6,917 nucleotides of DNA from DAOTTX01 sp034437515 (GTDB lineage Bacteria > Chloroflexota > Anaerolineae > Aggregatilineales > Phototrophicaceae). Location of the stretch: assembly GCA_034437515.1 (NCBI GenBank), contig DAOTTX010000353.1, positions 1-6,917 of the forward strand, read 5' to 3'. The translations under genes and the position numbers were made by a program. Of this stretch, positions 1-6,318 are shown in pieces (position 1 is the first letter of the stretch; each line of letters begins with the position of its first letter). The notes below the pieces were generated by a model. The model was not told where the DNA came from. It worked only from the letters and a program-made list of their open reading frames with translations, and ran no database searches.

Positions 1-17
1 TTGCTTGGAAAAGTACC

Positions 18-2237
18 TCAAACATCGTTTTGGTGAATAGAAACCGCCTCTATATGCGTTCGCTTTTTGGCACAGAATAGAAATGCTGTCTGTATGCGCA
101 AAAATAAGGTCTCAGGTGTGATGAACAACCACCATAGTAAGTGTAAGTAAGCCAACGGATTCCAGGGAGAAAGGCGCACAGGCATATTGTCCTTTTCTTC
201 TTCTCGTGCACGTACGACCTCTGGATGGACTTTTCCTTCAATCCACAACTCAGGTTGTGGCTGTTCAACTTTTTGCTTTGGCTTCTCAGCGGCAACCTCG
301 ACTTGTTGATGCGCTTTCCTTTCCTCGTCCAGGGAATTGGCCATATTGAAAGCTTTGTGTAGGTAACGGGTGACATCCTCGTGCTCTGGATCTAGGGCCA
401 CTACCTGGGCCAGCAAATCCAGGGCTGCCTTCCGGTTACGGCTTCGGAGAGCATCCAATCCGCGCTGATACAGGTCAGCCAGGTGAGTCTTGCGTTCCAA
501 TTGTTCCAAATCAGGCAGTCGATCCTTTGCTTCTGGGTACTCATACGCGAGGTCACGCGCTATATCTAGCGCCTCCTGGTACTGTTTGTTTTCTTGCAAC
601 GTTCCAATCTCTCGAAGTCGGGCGGTTAGGACTTGGCTGCGCATCTTCTGTTCGATCTCAGTAGCCTTGCCAAATAGCTCGGCCTCTTGGTAAGCTTGTA
701 ATGCGTTCTCAAGGTGATTGCTCTGCAGTGCAGCATCTCCCCGCTGTTGCCAGATACGCTTTCGTTCAGTCATAGCCTCTGGCTGCTTGGGGTTCAGTTC
801 TAATACTTGATCGTAAAGATCTAGCTGCTTATCCTCGCTTTCAGCGATCTGGGCTTCGGATAATAAGGCTTGAATCAAACGAGAGCGGGCAGCGACGGGC
901 TGGTATGTGTAAAGCCGTTCCAACAGTTCTCGCGCCTCTTTCACCTGTCCCTGGGCTAGTAAGATGTCGGCCAGGAGTTGACTGGCTTTCACGTGATTAG
1001 GATTCAACCCAATCGCCTGGCGTAGTAATCCAATCGCCTCATCTAGTTGCCTGTTCCGGTACATCCCCGCCCCAGCCTGGTAGAGATTCTCGGCCACAGG
1101 CTCAATGCGATCCAATTCATCCTGCACGCGTTCGAGCGGCTTGTGTTCGGTCAGCCAGCGGCGAAGAAGTTCGACGCGGAAACGATATCCTTCGTTTCCA
1201 TCGGCTGGCTCAATCAGATCCCAATCTTGTAGCAGCTCCGGTGCGGTCTGCAGTTCACGGATCACGACCCGCACGCCACTCTCGTGCAGCAATTGCTCCA
1301 GTTCATCCTGGGTGATGGGGCCAGAACCGGACTCTGCCAGGGCAGAGGCCACCACCCGCTCGGCTGGTGGTAACCCATCCCACAGCCACTCTAGCGTGTT
1401 GCGGCTAGCCTCCAGCGCGCCGGGGACGACAGCGTCTACCTCTTTCGGCGTCATCATAGGCGGCGTTTTTAGTTCTTCATCGTAAGCCTGTTCCCAGACG
1501 TGGGAGCAGATCTGCTGGGTGAGGAAAGGATGACCGTTGCTCAACTCGTAGACCCGCTGTACTGTCTCGTCGGGCCAGTGCAGTGAGTCGTTTCGCTCCG
1601 AGAGTCGCACCAGGTCAGCGGTATCCGTCTCGCTCAGCAGGGAGACGCGCATAGCGGGTGTCCCCTTGAAGAGCGAGAGGGCGATGGTGTCCAGGTCATC
1701 CACGTTGCGCCCGATGACGAACACGAACTGGAGGCGCGCGCGGTCTTGAGCCAGCAGCCCTCGCAAGTAAGGGAAGAAGGTCTCGGACGCCTGTTTGGCC
1801 TCGGGATCTGCCAACACGTCGAACTCGTCAAAAAGCATTACCAGCGAGCAACCCTCCGGCAGCGCGTCCAGCGCAGCAGGGAGCCATTCCTCACGGAAGG
1901 CAGACTCAGGACGATCGTCAAAATCGGGATCGGGTAGGTTCAGGACGTGGGCTATCTCGCGGGCCAAATTCTGTAGCACACGCCCCAGGGGCCAGGCGGC
2001 CTTGTCCTGCAGGTCGAAGTAAACCGGGCAATACGGACCTTCATTCGGCAGTTGGGTCTCTAGTTGTTGCAGCACCGAGGTCTTGCCGATGCGCCGCTGC
2101 CCATAGAGCACAATAGCATTGTCCTGCGGCCGGCGCAGCACGCGCACCACCTCGCGCAGCACGTCCGCCCGCCCGATGAAGGCTTCGCTGCCGCCGACGG
2201 GGTTGCCAGCGACGTAGGGATTGATGGGTTGCGCCAT
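18..2237 (-). CDS. STAND/AAA-type P-loop NTPase with C-terminal TPR repeats
   Basis: This 739-residue protein is probably a cytoplasmic or membrane-tethered signalling NTPase. An N-terminal NPY...F-IGR signature (6-23) precedes a Walker A motif GQRRIGKTS (46-54). Walker B LVMLFDEFD follows at 132-140 (D137, E138), and a GHPF motif lies at 235-238; this order is typical of archaeal-ATPase/STAND NTPases. Residues ~283-365 look like a winged-helix arm. TPR-like helical repeats run from ~383 to ~625 (for example 383-416, 417-447, 584-618), then a charged Glu/Lys/Gln linker (~640-685) and a hydrophobic Trp-rich segment (692-713). The start is supported by AGGAG at 2245-2249, 7 nt before ATG, and by a strong promoter. 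No effector domain is seen at the N-terminus, unlike Avs-type defence STAND proteins. The last ~27 residues look out of frame (see 50-104). The NTPase fold and TPRs are secure; the biological role is unknown. Confidence 0.9.
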   Translation of the reverse strand: MAQPINPYVAGNPVGGSEAFIGRADVLREVVRVLRRPQDNAIVLYGQRRIGKTSVLQQLETQLPNEGPYCPVYFDLQDKAAWPLGRVLQNLAREIAHVLNLPDPDFDDRPESAFREEWLPAALDALPEGCSLVMLFDEFDVLADPEAKQASETFFPYLRGLLAQDRARLQFVFVIGRNVDDLDTIALSLFKGTPAMRVSLLSETDTADLVRLSERNDSLHWPDETVQRVYELSNGHPFLTQQICSHVWEQAYDEELKTPPMMTPKEVDAVVPGALEASRNTLEWLWDGLPPAERVVASALAESGSGPITQDELEQLLHESGVRVVIRELQTAPELLQDWDLIEPADGNEGYRFRVELLRRWLTEHKPLERVQDELDRIEPVAENLYQAGAGMYRNRQLDEAIGLLRQAIGLNPNHVKASQLLADILLAQGQVKEARELLERLYTYQPVAARSRLIQALLSEAQIAESEDKQLDLYDQVLELNPKQPEAMTERKRIWQQRGDAALQSNHLENALQAYQEAELFGKATEIEQKMRSQVLTARLREIGTLQENKQYQEALDIARDLAYEYPEAKDRLPDLEQLERKTHLADLYQRGLDALRSRNRKAALDLLAQVVALDPEHEDVTRYLHKAFNMANSLDEERKAHQQVEVAAEKPKQKVEQPQPELWIEGKVHPEVVRAREEEKDNMPVRLSPWNPLAYLHLLWWLFITPETLFLRIQTAFLFCAKKRTHIEAVSIHQNDV
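35..98. repeat. Two imperfect 24-bp direct repeats, 40-bp period
   Basis: Copies at 35-58 and 75-98 share GAATAGAAA exactly (9/9), then seven variable bases, then T-R-TATGCG (7/8), for 18 of 24 positions overall. They sit inside the degenerate 3' end of the STAND-TPR gene. No third copy is visible at the same period on either side, so this is not a CRISPR array. It may be a local duplication that helped disrupt the gene tail, or chance. Confidence 0.4.
50..104 (-). other. Out-of-frame C-terminal remnant of the STAND-TPR gene
   Basis: The gene at 18-2237 passes a run of five A (100-104; T on the coding strand) just after codons for FITPETLF (residues 705-712). Beyond it the frame in use reads LRIQTAF..., which is unremarkable. 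Removing one base from the run gives TPETLF-CAYRQHF, ending at a TAG at 50-52. Related Chloroflexota proteins, as I remember them, have a segment like LLWWVLVTPQQL-AYREAFGEEDE at this place, followed by membrane helices. The shifted frame matches AYR-Q/E-x-F better than the frame in use. This suggests a one-base indel, real or from sequencing, and loss of the normal tail. The family comparison is recollection only. Confidence 0.4.
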
Positions 2238-2244
2238 TACTTTT

Positions 2245-2249
2245 CTCCT
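2245..2249 (-). promoter_or_regulatory. Shine-Dalgarno site for the STAND-TPR gene
   Basis: AGGAG on the minus strand lies 7 nt upstream of the ATG at 2235-2237. It fixes this start, which also gives the expected short N-terminus before the NPY...F-IGR signature. Confidence 0.75.
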
Positions 2250-2276
2250 GGATTACGCCAGATTGCCTGTATCCAT

Positions 2277-2304
2277 ATTATACTCACCGACCACGCTTTG
2301 TCTA
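2277..2304 (-). promoter_or_regulatory. Sigma70-type promoter for the STAND-TPR gene
   Basis: On the minus strand, TAGACA (2304-2299; 5 of 6 to TTGACA) and a perfect TATAAT (2282-2277) are separated by 16 bp. Transcription would begin near 2270, giving a leader of about 33 nt before the ATG at 2237. The -35 box abuts or overlaps the outer left arm of the inverted repeat, so a protein or structure using that symmetry could affect this promoter. Confidence 0.65.
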
Positions 2305-2448
2305 GGGGGTCTCTAGGATTTCACATGGTCGGGGTGTGCCGCGCTCTATATCTGGGCCGAAATCGCGTCTTGCCCACAGATATAGGGCGTGGGTGCCACA
2401 CTCGCTTTGAACACCAGGCGAAATCCCAAAGAGCCTGTCTAGGTACTG
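2296..2448. repeat. Long imperfect inverted repeat with 16-bp core stem
   Basis: The core pairs 2339-2354 with 2377-2392: 16 consecutive pairs, two of them G-T, around a 22-nt loop that can add GGC/GCC pairs. Beyond a 4-nt bulge, GTGTG (2334-2338) pairs with CACAC (2397-2401). Farther out, the left arm CTCT-a-GGATTTC-aca-TGGT (2311-2329) is matched by the reverse complement of 2413-2433, CTCT-ttg-GGATTTC-gcc-TGGT. Weaker symmetry continues to about 2296 and 2448. No T-run marks it as a simple rho-independent terminator. Candidates are a decayed MITE-like element, an operator or cruciform for divergent control, or a structured RNA. Confidence 0.65.
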
Positions 2449-2479
2449 GACACGGTTCTGCTTAGTGATGTCATTACCC

Positions 2480-2508
2480 TTGCTACGAACAGGTTTTTGG
2501 ACTAAAAT
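2480..2508 (+). promoter_or_regulatory. Sigma70-type promoter for the plus-strand gene pair
   Basis: TTGCTA (2480-2485; 4 of 6 to TTGACA) and TAAAAT (2503-2508; 5 of 6 to TATAAT) are separated by 17 bp. Transcription would start near 2514-2516, leaving a leader of about 90 nt before the ATG at 2607. That leader contains a tandem repeat and a palindrome. Confidence 0.55.
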
Positions 2509-2510
2509 AA

Positions 2511-2526
2511 GACTACGGGACTACGG
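2511..2526. repeat. Perfect tandem duplication of GACTACGG
   Basis: GACTACGG occurs twice back to back at 2511-2518 and 2519-2526, exactly over the predicted transcription start and initial transcribed region. It could be a direct-repeat operator or a small slippage duplication. Confidence 0.6.
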
Positions 2527-2573
2527 TGGGAAATGCCGATGTATAAAGCCGAACGATCTGAGGGGGATGAGCG

Positions 2574-2591
2574 ATCTCTCCAGGGAGAGAT
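2574..2591. promoter_or_regulatory. 8+2+8 palindrome before the plus-strand operon
   Basis: ATCTCTCC (2574-2581), two bases AG, then GGAGAGAT (2584-2591) form a perfect inverted repeat ending 15 bases before the ATG at 2607. It may be a repressor operator. In the mRNA it would be a short hairpin that sequesters GGGAGAG, the only strong purine-rich stretch near the start, which lies too far from the ATG to be a standard ribosome site. No T-run follows, so it is not a terminator. Confidence 0.5.
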
Positions 2592-2606
2592 TACATTTCT
2601 GGAACC

Positions 2607-3425
2607 ATGCAAATTCTGCTACCAGAGGGTTTCACAACACGGCATCAAGCGATATTGACTCAGTACCTGGCAGACGACCGCCAGCTGCATCCATCGGAGT
2701 GGCGCTCGCTGTACGACGGTATTGATGTTCTAGGCACTGCTCGGGTACAAACCGAGGAAAGCGTGCTTTCCTTCGAACAGTTATATCGGCACCACGTTGA
2801 TGATCGTTTTGCCACCGACTATCTGGAGCGTTTGCTGACCTTGAGCAATATTGAGGCGCAAGCGCCAGCCCTCATCGCAGGGTTTGCCCGACAGATCGGT
2901 CCCCATCTGCAGGCGGTTGGTCTGCTGCGCTCTGATTTACCCGAGACTCGGCTATTCTATGCCTACTGTGTCTACTGGTGGCAGAGCTTCGCTCGCGGCT
3001 ATGCGTTTGAGGTTCAAATCTTGCGCGACCTGCAGGAGAGCGGCGTTGAATTCTACACGCACGATATTCGCGATCCGGACGAACGCCGTTCCATCTCAGA
3101 CTTGATCGTCCTCGATTTGACCGGCGACGTCAAGACCTCGACCTACTTTCTGCGTCAAGCGACGTCCCGGGGGTTGCCTAATGATTTCTATGTAACCCGC
3201 CTTTGGACAGGCGCTCAATACCGTTTGTTGACCGTCTTCCAGAAGCCAGCAGCGTGGGAAAAGATTGATGGCGACACTGTGGAAGGACAATTATCTGATC
3301 TGCTAGATCTGTTGCCGAAACCGGTCGCGTTGTGTCAAGACAATACGACACTGATCGTTGTGGAATACTCGATGTGGAAACAACTTGTATTGAAAGCACA
3401 GCGGGAGGAACTGAGTGATGAGTAA
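2607..3425 (+). CDS. Putative PD-(D/E)xK nuclease-like protein, unknown family
   Basis: I do not recognise this 272-residue protein as a named family. It has no signal peptide or membrane segment and is probably cytoplasmic. The N-terminal half (1-120) looks mostly helical. From ~130 there is a restriction-endonuclease-like arrangement: a helix with E135 (YAFEVQILRDL), a strand region (147-152), then SDLIVLDLTGDVKTS at 164-178 with D165 and a D174-V175-K176 triad matching D-x(8)-(D/E)-x-K. Strands follow at 193-212 and ~247-254. This pattern suggests a metal-dependent DNA nuclease, but rests on motif spacing alone. The ATG has only a weak GGA 4 nt upstream; an in-frame stop at 2568-2570 limits any extension. 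The gene overlaps the next one by 8-11 nt and is probably translationally coupled to it. It is divergent from the STAND-TPR NTPase. That it is a real gene is likely; nuclease activity is moderately likely. Confidence 0.7.
   Translation: MQILLPEGFTTRHQAILTQYLADDRQLHPSEWRSLYDGIDVLGTARVQTEESVLSFEQLYRHHVDDRFATDYLERLLTLSNIEAQAPALIAGFARQIGPHLQAVGLLRSDLPETRLFYAYCVYWWQSFARGYAFEVQILRDLQESGVEFYTHDIRDPDERRSISDLIVLDLTGDVKTSTYFLRQATSRGLPNDFYVTRLWTGAQYRLLTVFQKPAAWEKIDGDTVEGQLSDLLDLLPKPVALCQDNTTLIVVEYSMWKQLVLKAQREELSDE
3403..3409 (+). promoter_or_regulatory. Strong Shine-Dalgarno site inside the upstream gene
   Basis: GGGAGGA lies within the last codons of the 2607-3425 gene. It is 5 nt before GTG 3415-3417 and 8 nt before ATG 3418-3420, so either could initiate the next gene; ATG is the usual choice. 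Its position shows that the overlapping downstream gene has its own initiation signal. Confidence 0.7.
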
Positions 3426-3723
3426 GAAATTATTGACTGAGATGGAAAAAGATGAATTCCAGGCGTTGATGGAGGATTACGTCACTCGCTCGGCGGAGCG
3501 CGACGATGCTATAACGTCCTCTACCTTCCTGGAGATGCTGTTTGACCTCCTAAAGCAGCGGACGTCCAGCGTTATCCAACTGGAGGGGCAGATCATCAAC
3601 GGAGAGTTGGTTTTGACACCAACGGAGGAAGCAGCCCCGGTTCAGGTGCAAGGCAACCGCATTTTGCTGGGCGACTTGCAAGTTGTGGTCAGTCTGAAGG
3701 ATAGTGCACTGCAACCGGCCTAG
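3418..3723 (+). CDS. Small hypothetical protein, partner of the nuclease-like gene
   Basis: This is a 101-residue protein of unknown function. Residues 1-50 are predicted from composition to be two or more amphipathic, acidic helices (MEKDEFQALMEDYV..., FLEMLFDLLKQRT). Residues 53-95 look like a compact beta region (SVIQLEGQIINGELVLTP..., GNRILLGDLQVVVSL). There are no cysteines, no signal peptide and no recognised catalytic motif. Its start is inside the end of the preceding gene (8-nt overlap; 11 if GTG 3415 is used) behind GGGAGGA, which indicates a coupled pair. A small acidic protein beside a nuclease candidate could be an accessory or inhibitory subunit, but this is inference only. It ends 60 bp before the convergent ATPase gene with no clear terminator between them. 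Confidence 0.7.
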   Translation: MSKKLLTEMEKDEFQALMEDYVTRSAERDDAITSSTFLEMLFDLLKQRTSSVIQLEGQIINGELVLTPTEEAAPVQVQGNRILLGDLQVVVSLKDSALQPA

Positions 3724-3783
3724 GATTCAGGATAGGTCACGCCCAACTTCCTCCCCCGATACTCCCCTGGATGTGCTTGCAAG

Positions 3784-6318
3784 TCAATCTTCATCGTTGG
3801 ACGGACGGGCCACCACCCGCAGCGTCGCGTATAGCTCGGGCCTCTTCTCTCGCAGTTCAGAGAACAGCTCAGACGTCACCTCATACATCGGAACGCCTCG
3901 GTCGCCGTCGCTCCCCAGCGTTTCCACCACCGCTCGCGCCGCTGCGGAAAGATCCTCGTCCTCATCGCTTGGCTGGCGCCAGCGTTGGACCGTCTCCTGC
4001 ACCGTCGCCAGTATTTCCCGTAGGGGCGTCTTCTTCAGGCGATAATCCTCGTCCACGCGCCCCGGCGCTATCGCCGTCAGCGCGTCCAGCAGCGCCTCTG
4101 GCGCCCGTCCGCCGATCACCCGCGTTAGTCGTGGTCCATCGTACACGTGCTTCCGCAGCCGGAAGAAATCGTCGAACAGGTAGCGAATCGATTGGCCCAA
4201 CGCTTCATCCAGCTCACTTTGCCACACGGGAAGCTGAGCGCGCGCTGCCTCGACTTGTTCCCAGAATACCTCACCAAGGCCCGGTAGGCGCTTACCAGGG
4301 GCGCTTTGCGTAATCGCCAGCCAGATGTATAGCGCCAGCGCCAGATCCTCGACCGGCATTCCCAATTGCATCTCAAGCCTTTCCACGACCTGCTGCTTGT
4401 AGTCGGCAGCGGCGAACAGCAGGGGAAGCAGCCGCTCCTCCCGGGCCAGGCTGGTGGTCAAGGCTTTCCGCTCGTCACCGGTGGCAGCGGCGAATTCGTA
4501 CAACCGAAAGGCCGCTAACCCAATTTCTCGTGTCACTTGGATGCCCTCGCCCTCGTCCACGTCCGCCAGGATGATGGGCGGACGGACGCTCAGGTAAACC
4601 CGGCACCAGCGCAGCACGCGGTGGGGACGGGCGATGCCGGAGGCGTGTAACGCTCTGACCGGCTGGACCGTCTGCAACCAACGGGCGATCCCCCGGCGCA
4701 AGGGCAGCAGTGACTGGCGATTGACCGTCTCGCCATCCAGCCAGGTTTTGATCGCTACTCTGCCGGGGTCCGTTAGGAATTCCGGTGAGGGGAGCGACTC
4801 CCTGGACGGGATGGATGCACGCGGTCGATGCAACGGCTCGGCTGGTAGGGTGACCGGCTCGGCTCGCTCGCCAAAGGCAGCCATCAGACCAGCCGGCAGC
4901 GTCACCTGGTGATCGGAGGTCATAGGGCCATACAACACCGCCACCTGGGCCATAGTTTCGTCGTCGGCCTCGACGGCAGTGTCTAGTTCGGCGTACCGTT
5001 TCAACGCTGTCAGGAGATCGCGCTCATCGCTCGCTGCTGCCAGGACCTCGCGTAGGTGTCGCAGGAAGTAGCGCACCTTCCCCTTGCCCTCCGGTAATCC
5101 TCGGAACAAGCGTTGCAAGAGGGTTTGGTTAAAAGGGGTTAACAACACGCCTTCAGCGTTGCTACTCAGCCCAGCACAGCGATCGCGCTCAAGACAAGTT
5201 TTACACGACCAGCCGTTGCGCTCTCGATAGGCCGCCAGATACTGGCCTGCGAAAGCGGCGCAGGTCTCCTCGATGAGGAAGTAGGAATCAGCACCCTGCA
5301 CGTCCGAGAGCCACAGTTTCTCTACCCGGTCGTCCACCGTGTCCAGGTAAGCGATCCGGTCGAGCAATTCCCGCCCTCGCTCGCCCGCGGCGAGCGCAGC
5401 CGGCGTCAGGCCCAGCACCACGTCCCAGTTGCCGCTGTCCAGCGTGATGAAGTAGTCGAGGAGATCGGTGGCGAACAGGTTGAGCGACTGCACCAGGTCA
5501 TCGACCAGCAATATCGGGCGTATGCCTCGCTGCGCCAGATCCTCCGCGATACGGCCCAGCGCATCAGGCAGGTGCTGGCCCTCCATCAAGTGCTCGCGAA
5601 AAGCGGTCAGCAGATGATGGCGGAACTGTTCGTAGTCCAGGGGCACGGGCAGCGCCGTCTCGGACTTCAATTCATCCAGATCCTCGCGGGTGAGCAGCAT
5701 TGCCGGCCCAGCGTCTGGGTCTGCCCCCTCCATGGTATTGAGGCTGCGGGCGATGTGCGGATGGATCCAATCCAGCAACCGATAGTAGAGGGCGTTGATC
5801 TGCTCGTCGGCGTCGAGGCAACGCGCCAGCGCCGTGAGGAGGAGCAACTTGGAAAGCGTTCGGGGCTTCCGCCGCGCTGCTTCCCATCGTCGCCAGGTGG
5901 TCTCACTGAAGTAGGCATCCGAGAGTAGGTGGTGGAACCGTTCGGCGATGCGCATCACGTCCAGTTCAGTACGCGGGATGCGGACGGTGACCTCGGCTCG
6001 TGCCGGATCGTGACGTCCGATCATCACCTGGAGCCACTTCATCAACTCCGATTTGCCGGAGCCAGCCGCACCGTAGAGCACAAAGACCCGATTGCCCGGT
6101 CGTGTCCCCGACGTGGTCAGGATTTGGTCCAGGAGCGCTGTCTCCGCGATGGTCTCAAGTGGCTGCTCCGGAGGAAAACGGCGCAACGTGACGGGAAAGT
6201 GGGTCGCCAGGAACAGATCTTGACCAATCTGATACCGTTGATCGGCGGTGGTGGTGAAAACCTGTAACCCGGGCTTATCCAAACAGGGCCACAAGTCGCT
6301 AGTGATTTCCATCGTCAT
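3784..6318 (-). CDS. Large P-loop ATPase with cysteine cluster, probable defence-type
   Basis: This is an 844-residue cytoplasmic AAA/STAND-like ATPase that I cannot assign to a named family. Walker A GAAGSGKS is at 83-90 (K89), preceded by strand VFVLY (78-82). Walker B PILLVDDL is at 268-275 (D273, D274), and a sensor-like strand WDVVLGLTPA is at 298-307. A cysteine cluster C372-x2-C375-x5-C381, with C353 nearby, may bind zinc. The rest (~400-780) is largely helical, with an acidic stretch at 785-789 and a small C-terminal domain. ATG 6318 has GGA 6 nt upstream; a second in-frame ATG at 6312 (residue 3) is better spaced (6 nt) from GGGG and may be the true start. The start overlaps the end of the upstream gene by 14-20 nt, so the two are co-translated. 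By size and partner it could be compared with DpdH, DptF or BrxC/PglY-type ATPases; none is established. Confidence 0.88.
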   Translation of the reverse strand: MTMEITSDLWPCLDKPGLQVFTTTADQRYQIGQDLFLATHFPVTLRRFPPEQPLETIAETALLDQILTTSGTRPGNRVFVLYGAAGSGKSELMKWLQVMIGRHDPARAEVTVRIPRTELDVMRIAERFHHLLSDAYFSETTWRRWEAARRKPRTLSKLLLLTALARCLDADEQINALYYRLLDWIHPHIARSLNTMEGADPDAGPAMLLTREDLDELKSETALPVPLDYEQFRHHLLTAFREHLMEGQHLPDALGRIAEDLAQRGIRPILLVDDLVQSLNLFATDLLDYFITLDSGNWDVVLGLTPAALAAGERGRELLDRIAYLDTVDDRVEKLWLSDVQGADSYFLIEETCAAFAGQYLAAYRERNGWSCKTCLERDRCAGLSSNAEGVLLTPFNQTLLQRLFRGLPEGKGKVRYFLRHLREVLAAASDERDLLTALKRYAELDTAVEADDETMAQVAVLYGPMTSDHQVTLPAGLMAAFGERAEPVTLPAEPLHRPRASIPSRESLPSPEFLTDPGRVAIKTWLDGETVNRQSLLPLRRGIARWLQTVQPVRALHASGIARPHRVLRWCRVYLSVRPPIILADVDEGEGIQVTREIGLAAFRLYEFAAATGDERKALTTSLAREERLLPLLFAAADYKQQVVERLEMQLGMPVEDLALALYIWLAITQSAPGKRLPGLGEVFWEQVEAARAQLPVWQSELDEALGQSIRYLFDDFFRLRKHVYDGPRLTRVIGGRAPEALLDALTAIAPGRVDEDYRLKKTPLREILATVQETVQRWRQPSDEDEDLSAAARAVVETLGSDGDRGVPMYEVTSELFSELREKRPELYATLRVVARPSNDED

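Larger units (their letters stand above)
2238..2606. other. Divergent intergenic regulatory region
   Basis: This 369-bp stretch separates two divergently transcribed units and contains no convincing gene; open frames across it have no ribosome site or recognisable product. It holds a promoter for each direction (2277-2304 leftward, 2480-2508 rightward), a long imperfect inverted repeat (about 2296-2448), an 8-bp tandem repeat (2511-2526) and a palindrome (2574-2591). Such dense symmetry suggests co-regulation of the two units, a structured transcript, or a decayed small mobile element between the promoters. Confidence 0.7.

Noticed and set aside
35..98. Two 24-bp repeats considered as a CRISPR fragment
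   Set aside because: Only two copies, 75% identical, with a 16-bp gap and inside a coding frame; true arrays have near-identical repeats and longer spacers.
1105..1485. 126-codon Ser/Arg-rich plus-strand open frame
   Set aside because: Antisense shadow of the STAND-TPR gene with low-complexity composition.
2339..2392. Core hairpin as a rho-independent terminator
   Set aside because: The loop is 22 nt, the upper stem is AT-rich, no T-run follows in either direction, and the divergent layout leaves no gene needing termination there.
2064..2465. 133-codon open frame on the plus strand running into the intergenic region
   Set aside because: It begins antisense to the STAND gene, crosses the leftward promoter and the inverted repeat, and lacks a convincing ribosome site.
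2465..2725. 86-codon plus-strand open frame overlapping the start of the nuclease-like gene
   Set aside because: It begins upstream of the predicted promoter's -10 box, so it would not be on that transcript from its start; it overlaps a better-supported gene in another frame and has no recognisable product.
3717..3783. Possible terminator in the convergent gap (CCTA...TAGG and CTTGCAAG)
   Set aside because: The symmetries are only 4-8 bp and no T-run follows on either strand.
3771..4313. 180-codon open frame on the plus strand, rich in Pro, Arg, Ala and Ser
   Set aside because: It lies wholly antisense to the ATPase gene, has the skewed composition of an antisense shadow in GC-rich DNA and has no family resemblance.
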